The notes beneath the pieces are model-generated. The model was not told where the DNA came from and did no database searches. It was given only the letters and a program-made list of their open reading frames with translations. A stretch of 7,582 nt of DNA from Aquificaceae bacterium (GTDB lineage Bacteria; Aquificota; Aquificia; Aquificales; Aquificaceae): assembly GCA_025057245.1 (NCBI GenBank), contig JANWYC010000043.1:1-7582 (forward strand), written 5' to 3'. Shown here in pieces: positions 5,651 through 7,582 of this stretch. The number at the start of each line of letters is the position of its first letter. Within the stretch, counting starts at the first letter, position 1. Position numbers and translations under genes: made by a program.

Positions 5651-5670
5651 CTTACACTTCTCAATAAGGT

Positions 5671-6534
5671 ATGAGCGTTTTTTTAAAGTTTTTTCAATCC
5701 TTTTACGACTACACGGTGGATATACTCCCATACTTTCTTCTTGCGGTGGTAATTACATCCATACTTCAGGGCTTTACCAACCTTACTTGGCTGAGAAGAG
5801 CTCTTAGGGACGAGAAGACCGCACCCGTTTACACGGGTATAATTGCGGGCATACTTCCCCTTTGTTCCTGTTCCATGCTACCTGTGGCAAACCTTATAAA
5901 CGGACTTTCAAGAACATACGCGCCAGTGATTTCCTTTTTAGTGGTAGCTCCCGTGGTCTCACCCCTAACTCTGCTCCTTACATACGGATACTTCGGCTTG
6001 CCTATGACACTGCTAAGGCTTTTTGGAACTTTGTTCTTCGCCTTGCTTTTTGCCTATTTAGTTGTTCTGTTTTTCAAAAAGCCAAGGTTTATACCACTTA
6101 CTATAGGTGGAGGTTTGGAAAATAAAGGCTGGAAAAGGTTTTTAGACTACTTCAAAGAAAACTTTCTGGGAATAGGGAAGTATCTACTTCTGGGCATATT
6201 TATAGCGTCGCTAATAAAAACCATCGTGCCAACGAGCCTTATTGCACCAGTGACAAACAGCGTGCTTTCTTATCCCTTACTTTCCCTTTTTTCCATCCCT
6301 ATCTATGTATGTTCAGGTGAGGAAGTGCCTATAGCTAAAGCTCTTGAAGAAATAGGTTTTAGTAAGGGTAGCACTTTTACCTTTATGCTGGGTGGAACTG
6401 GCGTTTGCATACCTACCGTGCTGGCTACCCTTAAGTTTCTTCCCAGAGGCTTGGTGGCTACTTATCTACTTTTCTGGGTTATCTTTTCTATGGCTATGGG
6501 CGTGTTTTACGACTTTGTGTTCTGGAAGCTTTAG
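5671..6534 (+). CDS. DUF318/ArsP-type permease (probable metal or metalloid efflux)
   Basis: A polytopic membrane protein of the DUF318 permease family (PF03773), 287 aa. The family includes ArsP organoarsenical exporters and the SO_0444-type putative Cu/Zn exporters. The protein is two related membrane halves joined by a basic loop (about 136-165). The first half has PLCSCSMLPVA (63-73) with the family CSC pair, Cys65 and Cys67. The second has YVCSGEEVPIAKAL (212-225) and GGTGVCIPT (241-249), adding Cys214 and Cys246. Several Cys in membrane segments fit soft-metal handling, but the substrate is not shown by the sequence. Start: the codon two before ATG 5671 is an in-frame TAA, so no upstream start is possible; AAGG is only 1-2 nt from the ATG, a poor site. 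It sits 20 nt after pgpA in the same operon. Confidence 0.88.
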   Translation: MSVFLKFFQSFYDYTVDILPYFLLAVVITSILQGFTNLTWLRRALRDEKTAPVYTGIIAGILPLCSCSMLPVANLINGLSRTYAPVISFLVVAPVVSPLTLLLTYGYFGLPMTLLRLFGTLFFALLFAYLVVLFFKKPRFIPLTIGGGLENKGWKRFLDYFKENFLGIGKYLLLGIFIASLIKTIVPTSLIAPVTNSVLSYPLLSLFSIPIYVCSGEEVPIAKALEEIGFSKGSTFTFMLGGTGVCIPTVLATLKFLPRGLVATYLLFWVIFSMAMGVFYDFVFWKL

Positions 6535-6539
6535 TAAAG

Positions 6540-6559
6540 TTCTACTGCGGCGGTTAGAA
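6540..6559 (+). terminator. Possible 3' hairpin after the permease gene
   Basis: Five nucleotides past the permease stop, TTCTACTGC pairs with GCGGTTAGAA to give about an 8-bp stem with a G-U pair, one bulged T and a CGG loop. No U run follows (it reads ACAACT), so this could be a Rho-dependent or processing hairpin rather than an intrinsic terminator. Confidence 0.25.
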
Positions 6560-6753
6560 ACAACTCAACGAAGAGAGCTCTATTTAGCCAAACTGTCAAG
6601 CTAAGAGCAGTTCAAATTTAGGGCAACGGATTACTACCTTAAGAACAGGATAAGACGGTTGGTGTTAAACACAGCAAGTCAAGGGCGGAATCTTTTTCAA
6701 ACAACGAAGATAGCTTTTGAAGCGTGATAGTCAGCCGTTTTAAAGCCCGAGTG

Positions 6754-6768
6754 TTTCAAACAGGCATA
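6754..6768 (+). repeat. Short block shared with 4372-4386
   Basis: TTTCAAACAGGCATA compares with CCTCAAGCAGGCATA at 4372-4386. The 12-nt core TCAARCAGGCAT differs only by A/G. It is one of several small collinear words linking the spacers. It is weak alone, but the substitution pattern matches the other blocks. Confidence 0.35.
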
Positions 6769-6791
6769 TTTATCGTATGTTGTGCTTACGT

Positions 6792-6820
6792 TTGCAAATG
6801 ATATTCATTTAGCTTATATT
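6792..6820 (+). promoter_or_regulatory. fur promoter
   Basis: A -35 TTGCAA (6792-6797) and a -10 TATATT (6815-6820) are separated by exactly 17 bp. The ATG at 6828 is 7 nt beyond the -10, so transcription should start at or next to the start codon. Confidence 0.7.
6796..6810. promoter_or_regulatory. Fur box (operator) inside the fur promoter
   Basis: AAATGA-TAT-TCATTT is a perfect 6-3-6 inverted repeat lying between -35 and -10. Its 13-nt core AATGATATTCATT differs at one position from the centre of the classical Fur box, AATGATAATCATT. Binding there would block RNA polymerase, so iron-dependent autoregulation of fur is predicted. Confidence 0.75.
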
Positions 6821-6827
6821 ATAAACA

Positions 6828-7274
6828 ATGCAAGTAGATGAGCTGAAAAGTAGGTTTGAGCAATTTCTTAAGCAAAAGGGTTATAAAATAACAAAGGGAA
6901 GGTTTGAGATTGTGGATAAAATAGCCAGTTATGGGAAGCACTTTGAAATAGAGGAGCTGGTGAGGTGGATAGCAAATCAGAACAAGACGGTTGCCAGTAG
7001 GTCAACGGTATATAGAACTGTTAGACTTCTTCAGGATTTTGGTGCCATAAGAGAGGTTATAAAGCTGGGCAACAGAACCATATACGAATTTGTAGCCGGA
7101 AAGCCTCATCATGAACACCTTATATGCGTAGAGTGCGGTAAAATCATAGAATTTTACAAAGACGAAATAGAAGAGCTTCAGGATAAGGTTTGTGAAGAGC
7201 ATAGCTTTACGCCTTTAAACCACAGACTGGAAATCTTCGGCATATGTAAAGACTGTATGGAGAAAAGGACATGA
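6828..7274 (+). CDS. fur: Fur family ferric uptake regulator
   Basis: A 148-aa Fur-type metal-dependent repressor, the same length as E. coli Fur. The N-terminal winged helix (about 1-85) includes the recognition helix region SRSTVYRTVRLLQDFG (57-72). The C-terminal metal and dimer domain has E87, HHEHLICVECGK (94-105), E108, H125, H132 and CKDC (140-143). Two CxxC pairs (C100/C103 and C140/C143) predict a structural zinc site. Glu at 87 and 108, where PerR has Asp, supports Fur rather than PerR. The promoter carries a near-consensus Fur box, which agrees with this call. The ATG has no Shine-Dalgarno and lies 7 nt from the -10, so a leaderless mRNA is predicted. The stop overlaps the next gene by 4 nt (ATGA). 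Confidence 0.94.
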   Translation: MQVDELKSRFEQFLKQKGYKITKGRFEIVDKIASYGKHFEIEELVRWIANQNKTVASRSTVYRTVRLLQDFGAIREVIKLGNRTIYEFVAGKPHHEHLICVECGKIIEFYKDEIEELQDKVCEEHSFTPLNHRLEIFGICKDCMEKRT

Positions 7275-7582
7275 GAGTGGAAAACTGGAGAATAGAACTA
7301 AAGACCACCAGAGAGGGACACATAAAGCGGTCAGAAGACTTCAGCTCTTACCTTAACGACGCTATGAAAGAGGTTCAAAGACCACCGCAGTATAAGGAAA
7401 ACCTTCCCATAGATGCTAGAATACAGGCTAAGGTGGAAGAGGTCTCTCAGAAGTATTCAATACCCAGAGAGCTTATATTAGCCATAATTAAGCAGGAAAG
7501 CAACTTTAACCCAAGGGCTTACAACAAGAACAGAGATGGAACTGAAGACAGAGGTCTTATGCAGGTAAACTATCAACACAAC
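7271..7582 (+). CDS. Lytic transglycosylase, SLT domain (3' end beyond window)
   Basis: A partial gene; 104 codons are visible and the frame is open to the window edge. Residues 51-104 are the start of an SLT/goose-lysozyme-like catalytic domain that cleaves peptidoglycan glycan strands: IPRELILAIIKQESNFNP (64-81) with catalytic Glu76, and RGLMQVN (94-100), the G-L-M-Q motif. The N-terminus is hydrophilic (MRVENWRIELK) with no signal peptide or membrane anchor. The segment DFSSYLNDAMKEVQ (23-36) faintly recalls the amphipathic motif of FliE and other flagellar export substrates. That would fit a wall-cutting enzyme exported by a flagellar-type machine, but this is speculation. The ATG overlaps the fur stop by 4 nt, and GGAG and AAGGA lie just upstream, so it is co-transcribed with fur and probably shares its iron control. 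A later start is not supported because the upstream region is well spaced. Confidence 0.85.
   Translation, partial: MRVENWRIELKTTREGHIKRSEDFSSYLNDAMKEVQRPPQYKENLPIDARIQAKVEEVSQKYSIPRELILAIIKQESNFNPRAYNKNRDGTEDRGLMQVNYQHN

Larger units (their letters stand above)
6535..6827. other. Spacer between the permease and fur, with repeat traces
   Basis: About 290 bp with no supportable gene. It holds a hairpin right after the permease stop, an imperfect direct repeat CAACGAAGAKAGC (6567-6579 and 6702-6714, 12 of 13), a block at 6754-6768 shared with 4372-4386, and the fur promoter and operator at its right end. A minus-strand frame at about 6697-6770 ending in K-A-I-F-V-V-stop loosely resembles the 195-338 frame. 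Short minus-strand TTTGAAA words at two places looked like CRISPR repeat ends but do not recur regularly. Confidence 0.5.

Noticed and set aside
5862..6604. Two plus-strand frames (5862-6125 and 6392-6604) within and past the permease gene
   Set aside because: They lie in the alternative frame of a well-conserved membrane protein gene, with no independent start signal.
6600..6770. Possible decayed CRISPR array (minus-strand TTTGAAA words, as in CRISPR repeat ends)
   Set aside because: The spacings (59 and 85 nt) are irregular, repeats longer than about 8 nt are absent, and there are no cas genes.
7002..7202. Minus-strand frame inside fur
   Set aside because: It is antisense to conserved Fur metal-binding motifs.
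1..7582. tRNA, rRNA, insertion sequence or phage genes
   Set aside because: No cloverleaf, rRNA-like stretch, transposase or integrase motif, or terminal inverted repeat was seen on either strand.

Overview
The window reads as a compact stretch of a thermophilic bacterial chromosome, most likely from the Aquificota (Hydrogenobacter/Thermocrinis/Aquifex-like). The signs are Arg codons that are nearly all AGA/AGG, heavy use of ATA for Ile, tightly overlapping genes, a two-subunit-type fumarase beta gene standing apart from its alpha partner, and Lys/Glu-rich proteins. The lineage is an inference from codon use and gene content; there is no rRNA or other marker here.

Layout. (1) Positions 1-389: spacer with no convincing gene. 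(2) Positions 390-4232, minus strand: a five-gene operon read from 4232 leftwards: a YkvA/DUF1232-like small protein, an orphan DppB/OppB-type ABC permease, a DJ-1/PfpI protein, an RlmI-type rRNA methyltransferase, and UppP (undecaprenyl-diphosphatase). Junctions are a 1-nt overlap (TAATG), a 12-nt gap with a strong Shine-Dalgarno, a 4-nt overlap (ATGA) and a 1-nt overlap (TAGTG). (3) Positions 4233-4661: a divergent spacer with outward promoters at both ends. (4) Positions 4662-6534, plus strand: fumarase beta subunit, PgpA, and a DUF318/ArsP-type permease. (5) Positions 6535-6827: spacer ending in a promoter with a Fur box between -35 and -10. (6) Positions 6828-7582, plus strand: fur, then a lytic transglycosylase cut by the window end.

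Working together. UppP (lipid carrier recycling), PgpA (phosphatidylglycerol synthesis) and the transglycosylase (wall cleavage) are envelope functions, but their operon partners are metabolically unrelated. The mix looks like the shuffled operons known from Aquifex rather than a dedicated pathway. Fur probably represses its own promoter and the transglycosylase gene behind it.

I do not see a new defence, CRISPR or biosynthetic system. The most unusual signal is in the three long spacers. They share short, diverged blocks that occur in both orientations and whose differences are almost all transitions. Examples are a 30-nt block at 61-90 (minus) and 4398-4427 (plus), and a recurrent motif TTGARTRTYARRC at 75, 161, 281 and 4483. 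This suggests an old dispersed repeat family, or a structured RNA or decayed peptide-coding element. A second notable point is that each operon-head gene (4232, 4662, 6828) starts about 7-10 nt after a -10 box with no Shine-Dalgarno, so leaderless transcripts are predicted.
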